From assembly GCA_905480125.1 (NCBI GenBank), contig CAJQPE010000081.1, positions 1-35,448 of the forward strand: a stretch of 35,448 nt of DNA, read 5' to 3'. The notes below the pieces were generated by a model. The model was not told where the DNA came from. It saw only the letters and a program-made list of their open reading frames with translations, and did no database searches. The position numbers and the translations under genes were made by a program. Numbering within the stretch: the stretch's first letter is position 1; every line of letters starts with the position of its first letter. Below, one piece after another: positions 1-7,275 of the stretch. The DNA is from an uncultured Flavobacteriales bacterium (GTDB lineage: Bacteria > Bacteroidota > Bacteroidia > Flavobacteriales_G > NORP312).

Positions 1-292
1 CATTAAAGATGGTCTTGGAAATAAATTAATTGAATGCAGGTCATTTGGTGATTTGCCGGGACTAAAACTAGATGCTACCGGTAAAAAAACTATCACAGCT
101 ACGATTTATCAAAATTTAAAAGCGGGAACATATAGCGTAACTGTTGGGTCTGTTTCTACAATTGGGCCATTAGATTTTGTACCTGCTGTTTATACTCTTT
201 TTATCAAAACGAAGGATGACACTAATGGAGAGCCATGGTATAAGACTAATGTTGGTGCGTATAACGTACAACACTCCTGGAAGTTAGAATAA
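1..292 (+). CDS. C-terminal part of a probable Wzt-like polysaccharide ABC-transporter subunit (5' truncated)
   Basis: An open frame (codons start at position 2) enters from the left edge and ends at TAA 290-292, giving the last 96 residues of a protein. The visible part alternates short beta strands and turns and ends in a Trp-Lys-Leu-Glu tail. It contains 'NLKAGTYSVTV', similar to the 'L..G.Y.v.v' strand of the beta-sandwich C-terminal domain of Wzt-type ATPases, which recognises the end of the polysaccharide to be exported. The ATPase domain would lie outside the window, so the assignment rests on fold-like pattern and on its place just before sugar-nucleotide genes. If right, the polymer is exported by an ABC transporter. 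Another carbohydrate-binding beta-sandwich protein is possible. Confidence 0.5.
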   Translation, partial: IKDGLGNKLIECRSFGDLPGLKLDATGKKTITATIYQNLKAGTYSVTVGSVSTIGPLDFVPAVYTLFIKTKDDTNGEPWYKTNVGAYNVQHSWKLE

Positions 293-313
293 ACATATAA
301 AATTATATAATAA

Positions 314-1090
314 ATGAAGGTAGTAATATTCGCTGGAGGCATGGGCTCAAGAATAGCAGAAGAATCACACTTAAAACCAAAACCTATGATTGAAATAGGT
401 GGAAAACCAATTTTGTGGCACATTATGAAATTATATGCCGCTCAGGGTTTTAATGATTTTGTTATTTGTTTAGGGTATAAGGGGCACCTTATTAAAGAGT
501 ATTTTTTAAATTATTACATGTACAATTCAGATTTGTCAATAGATGTTAGTAATAATAAGGTTGATGTCCATTATACTAATACTACAAATTTCAAAATAAC
601 CCTAATTGATACCGGCCTTCATACCTTAACCGCAGGAAGGTTAAATAGAATAAAAGAACATATAGATACGGAAGACTTTTTTTTAACATATGGAGACGGA
701 TTGGCAGATATTGATTTAAACGCGGAATTAGAATTTCACAAAAACCGTAAAAAGATGGTTTCGATGGCTATAGTTCAGCCAGAAGGTAGATTTGGAGCAA
801 TAAAATATGACGAAAACCAGATAGTAACTAGTTTTCAGGAGAAGCCAAAAGGTGATGGAACTTGGATTAATGGAGGTTTTTTTATTTTAAATAAAAAAAT
901 ATTTGATTATTTGCCTGACAATTGTGATGAGCTTATGTGGGAGCAAGAACCGCTAGAGAAATTTACAGAAATGGGAGAATTAGCTGCATACAAACACGAT
1001 GGATTCTGGCATTGTATGGATTCAATGAAAGATAAAAGTGTTTTAGAAACACTTTGGGAGAATAAACAAGCTAAATGGAAAAGTTGGTAA
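314..1090 (+). CDS. rfbF: Glucose-1-phosphate cytidylyltransferase
   Basis: 258 residues, the usual length for RfbF/DdhA/AscA. The enzyme joins glucose 1-phosphate and CTP to make CDP-glucose, the entry point to all CDP-3,6-dideoxyhexoses. The N-terminal nucleotide-binding loop (G8-G9-M10-G11-S12-R13), the following KPKPMIEIGGKP block (residues 21-32), and the metal-binding YGDG (D128) are all present, as is the family signature WINGGFF near residue 185. It is a cytosolic nucleotidyltransferase and the first gene of a same-strand block, starting 21 bp after the Wzt-like gene. The gene downstream of rfbF is normally the CDP-glucose 4,6-dehydratase; here it is a different SDR. Confidence 0.95.
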   Translation: MKVVIFAGGMGSRIAEESHLKPKPMIEIGGKPILWHIMKLYAAQGFNDFVICLGYKGHLIKEYFLNYYMYNSDLSIDVSNNKVDVHYTNTTNFKITLIDTGLHTLTAGRLNRIKEHIDTEDFFLTYGDGLADIDLNAELEFHKNRKKMVSMAIVQPEGRFGAIKYDENQIVTSFQEKPKGDGTWINGGFFILNKKIFDYLPDNCDELMWEQEPLEKFTEMGELAAYKHDGFWHCMDSMKDKSVLETLWENKQAKWKSW

Positions 1091-1108
1091 CCAAAGCATA
1101 AGAAGGAT

Positions 1109-2140
1109 ATGAAAAAAATTATTGTTACTGGTCATAGTGGATTTATAGGTGTTCACCTAGTGCGGTTATTAAAAGAACAAGGTTACTATGTAATTGGTAT
1201 TGATACTAATTATTTTGGTGAAGAATGTAATTTCTTCGATTATACAAAACCAGACAAAGAAATTATTAAAGATATTAGGAATATTGAAGAAAAGGACCTT
1301 GAAGATGTATATGCTGTTTGCCATCTTGCGGGGTTATCGAACGACCCTATGGGTGAATTGAATGAAGAACTTACATACGATATAAATTATAGAGCATCTA
1401 CGCGATTAGCAGAATTATCTAAAAAGATGTCCGTTGAAAAATTTATTTTTTCATCTTCATGCAGCATGTATGGTATTGCAGATGGTGATGTTGCTTTAGA
1501 TGAAAATGCCAAATTTGCTCCCGTAACAGCTTATGCGATTAGTAAAGTTAAGACTGAAATGGATGTAAAACTTATGGGTGATGAAAATTTTTCTGTGAGC
1601 TTTTTAAGAAACGCAACAGCATATGGAATATCCCCCAAACTGAGACTGGATTTAGTTGTAAATAATCTGGTCGGATGGGCTGTTACTACAGGAAGTATTA
1701 GAATTATGAGTGACGGCACTCCGTGGCGGCCTTTAGTTCATTCAGAAGATATTGCTAGAGCATTTGTGGCTGTTATTAATGCGCCAAAAAATGAAGTAAG
1801 TGGTAAGTCTTTTAATGTTGGTCAGAATGGTGAAAATTATCAAATCAAAGATATCGCTCAAATGGTTGGTGAAATAATTCCAAATTGCAATGTAGAAATT
1901 ACCGGTGAACATGGCAGCGATTCCAGATCATACAAAGTGAATTTTTCAAAAATAGCAACTGAATTACCCGGTTTTAAGCCAAAATGGAAGCTTCATCAAG
2001 GTATAGAAGAAATATATAATTCCTACAAAGAGCATAAATTTAATGAGCAGATGTTCAATGGCAGATATTTTACCAGACTAAAACAACTTGAGTATTTAAA
2101 CAATAATGACCTCATAAATGACTCTCTGTATTGGAATTAG
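1109..2140 (+). CDS. NAD-dependent epimerase/dehydratase-family (extended SDR) enzyme
   Basis: 343 residues. The Rossmann loop G8-H-S-G11-F-I-G14 binds NAD(P), and the catalytic pair is Y142-x3-K146, preceded by an SSSCSMYG strand. Real 4,6-dehydratases carry Asp-Glu (or Asp-Lys in RfbG) directly after the active-site Ser/Thr; this protein has Cys-Ser there. It therefore looks like an epimerase or 4-ketoreductase and not a replacement RfbG. The HLAGLSNDPMGELN stretch marks a subgroup often annotated only as NAD-dependent epimerase. In this context it may reduce the 4-keto group of a CDP-3,6-dideoxy-hexulose, as AscF does for ascarylose; that role is inferred. An AAGGA-like sequence lies just before the ATG. 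The gene sits 18 bp after rfbF. Confidence 0.85.
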   Translation: MKKIIVTGHSGFIGVHLVRLLKEQGYYVIGIDTNYFGEECNFFDYTKPDKEIIKDIRNIEEKDLEDVYAVCHLAGLSNDPMGELNEELTYDINYRASTRLAELSKKMSVEKFIFSSSCSMYGIADGDVALDENAKFAPVTAYAISKVKTEMDVKLMGDENFSVSFLRNATAYGISPKLRLDLVVNNLVGWAVTTGSIRIMSDGTPWRPLVHSEDIARAFVAVINAPKNEVSGKSFNVGQNGENYQIKDIAQMVGEIIPNCNVEITGEHGSDSRSYKVNFSKIATELPGFKPKWKLHQGIEEIYNSYKEHKFNEQMFNGRYFTRLKQLEYLNNNDLINDSLYWN

Positions 2141-2174
2141 CTAATATATTTGATCAATTCAATAATAGTGATTA

Positions 2175-2729
2175 ATGTTTTTTAAAGAGCGAGAAATAAA
2201 AGGAGTTTTTGAGATTAAATTAAAATCAATAAAAGATAATAGAGGCTTCTTTATGAGAAGTTTTGATGATAATCTTTTTAAAGAAGCTGGTATAAATTCG
2301 AATTGGCTTCAAGAAAATCATTCTAAAAGTTTATTAAAAAATACGATAAGAGGATTGCATTTTATTCTTCCCCCTTACACAGACGGAAAGTTGATACGGT
2401 GTATAAGAGGAAAAGTATGGGATGTTTATATTGATTTAAGAAAAGGCTCAGATACATATGGAAAATGGGATAGCATAGAATTGACTGAAGACAAACACGT
2501 TTGTCTTTATCTACCATCAGGATTTGCTCATGGATTCTGTACCCTTACAGATAATTGTGAAATATTATATAAACACGATACGCCTTATCAAAAAGATTTT
2601 GATTTTGGTATATTATGGAATGATAAAGATATAGGGATTAATTGGCCTGTCGATGACCCAATAATTTCTGAAAAAGACAAGAACCTAATTTCTTTTGAAA
2701 AATTTACTAAAAATTATGGAGGATTATAA
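2175..2729 (+). CDS. RmlC/AscE-like nucleotide-hexulose 3,5- or 5-epimerase
   Basis: 184 residues, matching the dTDP-4-dehydrorhamnose 3,5-epimerase family (RmlC cupin). The catalytic His is H62 in TIRGLHF, followed by the cupin strands [19 protein letters not shown] and the late LPSGFAHGF strand. Family members act on 4-keto-6-deoxy nucleotide sugars; the CDP-specific version (AscE) inverts C5 of CDP-4-keto-3,6-dideoxyglucose on the way to L-ascarylose. No rmlA, rmlB or rmlD is seen nearby, while rfbF and the E1 dehydrase flank it, so a CDP-sugar substrate is more likely than dTDP. This choice is inferred from context. The stop lies 4 bp before the preferred start of the E1 gene, and the E1 ribosome-binding site falls inside its last codons. 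Confidence 0.85.
   Translation: MFFKEREIKGVFEIKLKSIKDNRGFFMRSFDDNLFKEAGINSNWLQENHSKSLLKNTIRGLHFILPPYTDGKLIRCIRGKVWDVYIDLRKGSDTYGKWDSIELTEDKHVCLYLPSGFAHGFCTLTDNCEILYKHDTPYQKDFDFGILWNDKDIGINWPVDDPIISEKDKNLISFEKFTKNYGGL
2718..2723 (+). promoter_or_regulatory. Shine-Dalgarno site setting the start of the E1 dehydrase gene
   Basis: GGAGGA at 2718-2723 lies 10 bp before ATG 2734, inside the end of the upstream epimerase gene. Strong SD sites are rare in Bacteroidota, so this one helps fix the start at 2734 and not at the in-frame ATGs at 2695 or 2716. Confidence 0.6.
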
Positions 2730-2733
2730 TAAA

Positions 2734-4044
2734 ATGGAACATCTAAAAATAAAAGAAGACATTCTTGACTTAGTTAAAAAATACCATAGTGCTAAGTTTA
2801 CTAAAAAACCTTTTGTGTCAGGGGAATCTATCGTTAGATATGCTGGTCGTATTTTTGACGAGAAAGAATTAGTCAACTTAGTGGACTCTTCTCTAGATTT
2901 TTGGCTTACAGCAGGCCCACACGCGGAAGCTTTCGAAAATGAGTTTGCCGATTTTATGGACGTTGAGGATAGTATTCTTGTCAATAGTGGCTCTTCTGCT
3001 AATCTCGTTGCCATGTCTGTTCTCACTTCGCCAAAGCTGAAAGATAGACAATTAAAGCCCGGAGATGAAGTTATTACAGTTGCTGCAGGGTTTCCAACAA
3101 CGGTAGCACCAATAATCCAAAATAGGCTAGTTCCCGTTTTTATTGATGTGTCATTGGAGAATTATAATGCTATCCCAGAAATGATTGAAAAAGCAGTCTC
3201 TCCTAAGACTAAAGCTATTTTCATGGCCCATACACTAGGAAATCCTTTTGATATAGGTGTTGTAATGAAAATAGCCCGAGATCATAATCTTTGGGTAATT
3301 GAAGATAATTGCGATGCATTAGGCAGTGAGTATAATGGACAGCTAACAGGAACTTTTGGAGACCTCTCAACCGTTTCATTTTACCCTGCTCACCATATGA
3401 CTTTAGGCGAAGGAGGCTGCGTATTGACTAATAATGATGAACTGGCAAAAATTGCACGGTCATTTAGAGATTGGGGTAGAGATTGCTATTGTGCTGCTGG
3501 AGAAGATAACACTTGCGGATTAAGATTTACACAGAAATGTGGGCAGTTACCCGAGGGATATGATCATAAATTTGTTTACTCGCATATTGGATATAACTTG
3601 AAAGTAACAGATATGCAGGCGGCTATTGGCAGAGCTCAGCTAAAGAAGTTACCTGGATTTATTGAAGCCAGAAGAAAAAACTATGAGATTCTATTTAATG
3701 GACTCTTAAAGCATGAAGGGAAATTAATTTTACCTAAACCAACAAAAAACAGTAACCCTTCATGGTTTGGATTCTTGATAACTATTGCTGAGGGACAGAA
3801 ATTTACAAGAACAGATCTAGTAAATTATTTAAATCAAAATAACATTCATACAAGGAATTTGTTTGCGGGAAATTTGTTAAAACAACCCGCCTATATGAAT
3901 ATTGAACATAGATTAGTAGGCGATTTAAAGAATACTGACTATATCATGAATAATACATTTTTTATTGGGGTCTATCCTGGAGTTGGAGAGCCAGAGTTGA
4001 ACTATGTTATTGATTCTATTGATAAGTACTTAAGTAATTTCTGA
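2734..4044 (+). CDS. rfbH: CDP-4-dehydro-6-deoxyglucose 3-dehydrase (E1), PMP and [2Fe-2S] enzyme
   Basis: 436 residues from ATG 2734, one residue shorter than the well-studied Yersinia E1 (DdhC/AscC). It removes the C3 hydroxyl of CDP-4-keto-6-deoxyglucose with pyridoxamine phosphate and one-electron chemistry. The usual PLP lysine of the aminotransferase fold is replaced by H220 in [14 protein letters not shown], the hallmark of E1. The iron-sulfur cysteines fall at C193, C251, C253 and C261, the same C-x57-C-x-C-x7-C spacing and numbering as described for E1; this agreement also supports the start at 2734. The [14 protein letters not shown] and [14 protein letters not shown] blocks are intact. 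It is followed 1 bp later by the reductase gene, so the two are probably translationally coupled. Confidence 0.96.
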   Translation: MEHLKIKEDILDLVKKYHSAKFTKKPFVSGESIVRYAGRIFDEKELVNLVDSSLDFWLTAGPHAEAFENEFADFMDVEDSILVNSGSSANLVAMSVLTSPKLKDRQLKPGDEVITVAAGFPTTVAPIIQNRLVPVFIDVSLENYNAIPEMIEKAVSPKTKAIFMAHTLGNPFDIGVVMKIARDHNLWVIEDNCDALGSEYNGQLTGTFGDLSTVSFYPAHHMTLGEGGCVLTNNDELAKIARSFRDWGRDCYCAAGEDNTCGLRFTQKCGQLPEGYDHKFVYSHIGYNLKVTDMQAAIGRAQLKKLPGFIEARRKNYEILFNGLLKHEGKLILPKPTKNSNPSWFGFLITIAEGQKFTRTDLVNYLNQNNIHTRNLFAGNLLKQPAYMNIEHRLVGDLKNTDYIMNNTFFIGVYPGVGEPELNYVIDSIDKYLSNF

Positions 4045-4045
4045 C

Positions 4046-4771
4046 ATGGCAGCGCCAAGAAAAGTAAAAGCCGTTGTTGAAAATATCCATTATTATAAGG
4101 ATGGGATTACAAGATTTATTCTCAAGCCAGAAATAAAGTGCAGATTCAAGCCGGGACAGTTTTTACACTTGGCATTAGACCCTTACGACCCAAGCTATAA
4201 CTGGCCAGAGTCAAGAGTTTTTTCAATTGCAAGTTCCAATAAAAAACACGAACTCGAAATACTAATATCTCCGAAAGGAGATTTTACAAACAGCATGGTT
4301 ACATCTCTGAAAGTTGATGATGTCGTGTGGATTAAATTGCCTTATGGAGACTTTAATCTTAATAAATCAAATGACAATTCAATAGTCCTAGTTGCTGGAG
4401 GAACGGGGATAAGTCCATTTATCGGTTTTCTTGAAGATTTACAATATGAAACTACAAAAAAAAGCAAAGTACATTTATATTATGGAGTAAGAAGCCAAGA
4501 TCATATTATTTATGACAAACTTTTAACTAATTTGAAAGAGAACTTAAACCACTTTAAGTTAGATTTATTTATTGAAAAAAACTCCTCACCTATTGACTAC
4601 CCGCATCAATCTGGCATTATTGATATAGATCAGATTCTAAATGACACAATATATATAGACAACACTGTTTATTATGTTTCTGGATCTCCATCTCTAATTA
4701 GCAATTTTATAGATAAGGCAAATGCAAAGGGTATTGACAACGATAAAGTAAAATTTGATAAATGGGATTAA
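4046..4771 (+). CDS. E3-like CDP-6-deoxyglucoseen reductase, FAD/NAD(P)H module without ferredoxin domain
   Basis: 241 residues of ferredoxin-NADP reductase fold. The FAD-binding strand is R57-V-F-S60-I-A-S63, and the NAD(P)H phosphate loop is V116-A-G-G-T-G-I-S-P124. Known E3 proteins (DdhD/AscD, about 330 residues) begin with a plant-type [2Fe-2S] ferredoxin domain of roughly 90 residues; here that domain and its CxxxxCxxC cluster are absent. The ATG follows the E1 stop by 1 bp, leaving no room for a longer N-terminus in this frame. Position directly after E1 makes it the probable electron donor to the E1 iron-sulfur/PMP centre. Electrons would have to pass straight from FAD to E1, or through a ferredoxin encoded elsewhere. 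Confidence 0.8.
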   Translation: MAAPRKVKAVVENIHYYKDGITRFILKPEIKCRFKPGQFLHLALDPYDPSYNWPESRVFSIASSNKKHELEILISPKGDFTNSMVTSLKVDDVVWIKLPYGDFNLNKSNDNSIVLVAGGTGISPFIGFLEDLQYETTKKSKVHLYYGVRSQDHIIYDKLLTNLKENLNHFKLDLFIEKNSSPIDYPHQSGIIDIDQILNDTIYIDNTVYYVSGSPSLISNFIDKANAKGIDNDKVKFDKWD

Positions 4772-4824
4772 TTATTCAATTTCTGCACCATGATAAGCCC
4801 ACCATTAATTCTAATAGTTAAAAA

Positions 4825-5967
4825 ATGAATATAAGATTATTCAAACCGAGTGTCGGAGAAAAGGAACTTAATAAAATAAAAGAAGCTTTTGATAGAGAAT
4901 GGCTTGGTCTAGGACCTCTAGTTTCTGAATTTGAAGAAAAATGGAGCAACTATATTGGTTGTGAAATGTCTATTGGTGTCAATTCCGCAACTGCTGCACT
5001 TCATCTTGCCCTTAAAGCATTTCATTTTGAAAAAGGAAAAAAAGTGCTTGTTCCTGCCATTACATTCACTTCTACAGCAAATGTGGTTCTTTACAATGAC
5101 CTTGTTCCTGTGTTTGTTGATGTAGATCCCGCAACAACAGTTATGAATTTGAATGACCTCAAAAATAAAATTGATGCTGATTGTGTTGCTGTAATTCCTG
5201 TACATAATGGTGGGTTTCCTGTACCCATGGATGATTTAATGGAGATTGCCCAGCAAAACGATTTAAAGGTAATTGAAGATTGTGCTCACTGTGCAGGTGG
5301 AAGCTACAAAGGAAAAAAACTTGGAACATGGGGACATATTGGCTGCTTTAGTTTTGAAGAAAAAAAATGTATGACTACTGGAGACGGCGGTATGATCTGT
5401 TCAAATGATGTTAATTTAATTGAACCTTTAAAGCCGTATAGATGGGTTGGTATTGATAAAGATACTTGGAAAAGAGTTCAAATTGCCGAAGGGACTCAAG
5501 AGAATGAAGCAATGCATTGGCATTATGAAATTTCCGTTCTTGGTTACAAATACAACATGAATGACGTAATGGCGGCAATTGGTCTAGTGCAGTTAGAAAA
5601 GCTCGACCAAATGAATGAAAGAAGAAGAAAGACTATTACTAGATATATAGATGGTATAAAAGAAATACCAGAAATATCACTTTATTTACCTTATACTAAT
5701 AATGGTAATGAAGCTTACTGGTTTTTCGCAATTAGAATAGAGGATCGAGATAATTTAATTATATATCTAAAAAGTCAAGGTATCGCAACAGGTGTGCACT
5801 TTTACCCTCTAACAATGCAGCCATTATATGAAAAATATGATATTAATTGCAATGTTGCTAATACTATTTGGAAAGAATTCCTGACTTTACCATCCCATGC
5901 AGACCTTATTGAAGAGGAAATAGATTATGTAATTGATCATTTAAAAACTTTTTATCGAAATAAATAG
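4825..5967 (+). CDS. DegT/DnrJ/EryC1-family sugar aminotransferase
   Basis: 380 residues, typical for PLP-dependent nucleotide-sugar aminotransferases. The PLP lysine is K181 in FSFEEKKCMTTGDGGM, and the cofactor Asp-containing IEDCAH motif precedes it. This is a true lysine, unlike the His in the E1 paralogue just upstream, so it should transaminate and not dehydrate. The start region (GLGPLVSEFEEKW) matches the family. Likely substrate is a 4-keto (or 3-keto) nucleotide sugar made by the preceding enzymes; a CDP-4-amino-3,4,6-trideoxyhexose is one possibility, GDP-perosamine type another. The 53-bp gap after the E3-like gene is the largest in this block, and no promoter was recognised in it. 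The GNAT gene follows 13 bp later. Confidence 0.9.
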   Translation: MNIRLFKPSVGEKELNKIKEAFDREWLGLGPLVSEFEEKWSNYIGCEMSIGVNSATAALHLALKAFHFEKGKKVLVPAITFTSTANVVLYNDLVPVFVDVDPATTVMNLNDLKNKIDADCVAVIPVHNGGFPVPMDDLMEIAQQNDLKVIEDCAHCAGGSYKGKKLGTWGHIGCFSFEEKKCMTTGDGGMICSNDVNLIEPLKPYRWVGIDKDTWKRVQIAEGTQENEAMHWHYEISVLGYKYNMNDVMAAIGLVQLEKLDQMNERRRKTITRYIDGIKEIPEISLYLPYTNNGNEAYWFFAIRIEDRDNLIIYLKSQGIATGVHFYPLTMQPLYEKYDINCNVANTIWKEFLTLPSHADLIEEEIDYVIDHLKTFYRNK

Positions 5968-5980
5968 AAAAATTGCTAAA

Positions 5981-6475
5981 ATGGAAATAATTATCAGAGC
6001 TTATTCAAACGAAGATCTTGCTGATCTTGAAAAAATCAGAAACGATGTTGATCTTCAATATTCATTATTGGTAAACCCAAAACCAAATACTCGACAAAGA
6101 GTATTAGAATGGATAGAAAAAAAGACAGCTGATAGTGATTCAGTATTTTTTGTTATTTCAAACGAAAAAAATGATACTATCGGATATGTTCAAGCTGTTT
6201 CGATAAATACATTGAATAAAAATTGTTATGTAGGAATGGTTTTAGGGAAAGAATGGAGAGGAAAGGGAATTTTTAAACCAGCAATTTCTCTAGTTGAAAA
6301 ATATTTATTGAACACATACAATTTAAAGAAGTTTATTGCGGAAATACTAGAAAGTAATTCTGATTCAATTAATGCGTTTCGTAATAATGGTTATACCCTT
6401 TCTGGGACGATGAAAGAACATTTTTATTATAAATCTAAATTTCATAACGTCTGTATTTATGAAAAATTACTATAG
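5981..6475 (+). CDS. GNAT-family N-acetyltransferase
   Basis: 164 residues with the RimJ/RimL-like GNAT layout: N-terminal IIRAYSNEDL, a central strand (YVGMVLGKEWRGKG) carrying the acetyl-CoA pyrophosphate loop R-G-K-G-I-F, and a C-terminal ESNSDSINAFRNNGY helix-strand typical of motif B. It lies 13 bp after the DegT aminotransferase and 6 bp before wbqC-like, so it most likely N-acetylates the amino sugar made by the aminotransferase; this is inferred from position. A role in protein or small-molecule acetylation unrelated to sugars is less likely in this context. Confidence 0.85.
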   Translation: MEIIIRAYSNEDLADLEKIRNDVDLQYSLLVNPKPNTRQRVLEWIEKKTADSDSVFFVISNEKNDTIGYVQAVSINTLNKNCYVGMVLGKEWRGKGIFKPAISLVEKYLLNTYNLKKFIAEILESNSDSINAFRNNGYTLSGTMKEHFYYKSKFHNVCIYEKLL

Positions 6476-6481
6476 ATAATA

Positions 6482-7243
6482 ATGAATAGTTCGAAGGAAA
6501 ATAGCACAACTGTTATTTCGCAACCATATTTCTTTCCTTGGATAGGTATGTTTGAACAAATTAATTTTGCGGATACATATGTTCATTATGATGATGTTCA
6601 ATACTCAAAAGGGCACTTCCAGGATAGAGTACAAATAAAAACCAATGATGGCTCTAAATGGTTAACAGTTCCAAAAAAAGCCGTTCGCCTAGGGCAAATG
6701 ATAAATGAGATTCAACTGGAAGACAGAAAAGACTGGAGAAAATCACAGTTGGAATTTTTAAAACAAGTATATAAAAAAGCACCTTTTTGTTCCGAAACTA
6801 TCAACCTGGTAGAGGAAGTCTATAGTAGTAATTATAATAGTTTAGCTGACATTTCTATTGCAAGTATTGAAACTGTCCTTGACTTTTTTGAGATGAAAAA
6901 TAATACTAGGATTCTAAAATCGTCAGATCTTAATATTGAAGGAAAAAGTACCGCAAGAGTTTTAGCAATCTGCAAGCATGTAAATTCAAATAAATACATC
7001 ACAGGCATGGGAGCCTTAAATTATTTTGATTTCGAATTATTTGAGAAAGAAAATATTCGAGTTGAGTTTATCGAATATGCGAAAACGCCCTACCCTCAAT
7101 TGTTCGGAGAATTTAATCCCTATTTATCTATTTTAGATTTAATTGCAAATACAGGAAAGGAAGGCATCAATTACTTTAATTCAAGAACCATTTACTGGCA
7201 AGAATTTCTTAAAACCGATATTGCTAAAGATTATTTAAATTAG
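6482..7243 (+). CDS. WbqC-like family protein
   Basis: 253 residues. The N-terminus TTVISQPYFFPWIGMFEQI, the YDDVQYSKGHFQDRVQIK stretch and the C-terminal NPYLSILDLIANTG are characteristic of the WbqC family, found in O-antigen and other surface-sugar loci. Its biochemical activity is not established as far as I know; co-occurrence with aminotransferases suggests a step in amino-sugar modification or transfer of an acyl or amino-acid group. It is cytosolic, with no signal peptide or membrane segment. It sits 6 bp after the GNAT gene and 32 bp before a glycosyltransferase, apparently as the last gene of the sugar-nucleotide block. Confidence 0.85.
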   Translation: MNSSKENSTTVISQPYFFPWIGMFEQINFADTYVHYDDVQYSKGHFQDRVQIKTNDGSKWLTVPKKAVRLGQMINEIQLEDRKDWRKSQLEFLKQVYKKAPFCSETINLVEEVYSSNYNSLADISIASIETVLDFFEMKNNTRILKSSDLNIEGKSTARVLAICKHVNSNKYITGMGALNYFDFELFEKENIRVEFIEYAKTPYPQLFGEFNPYLSILDLIANTGKEGINYFNSRTIYWQEFLKTDIAKDYLN

Positions 7244-7275
7244 AATTTGTTTACCATTGTGTACATAAAAACAGA

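Noticed and set aside
2695-2733. Upstream ATG start for the E1 dehydrase
   Set aside because: The SD site precedes ATG 2734, and numbering from 2734 puts His220 and Cys193/251/253/261 exactly at the family positions.
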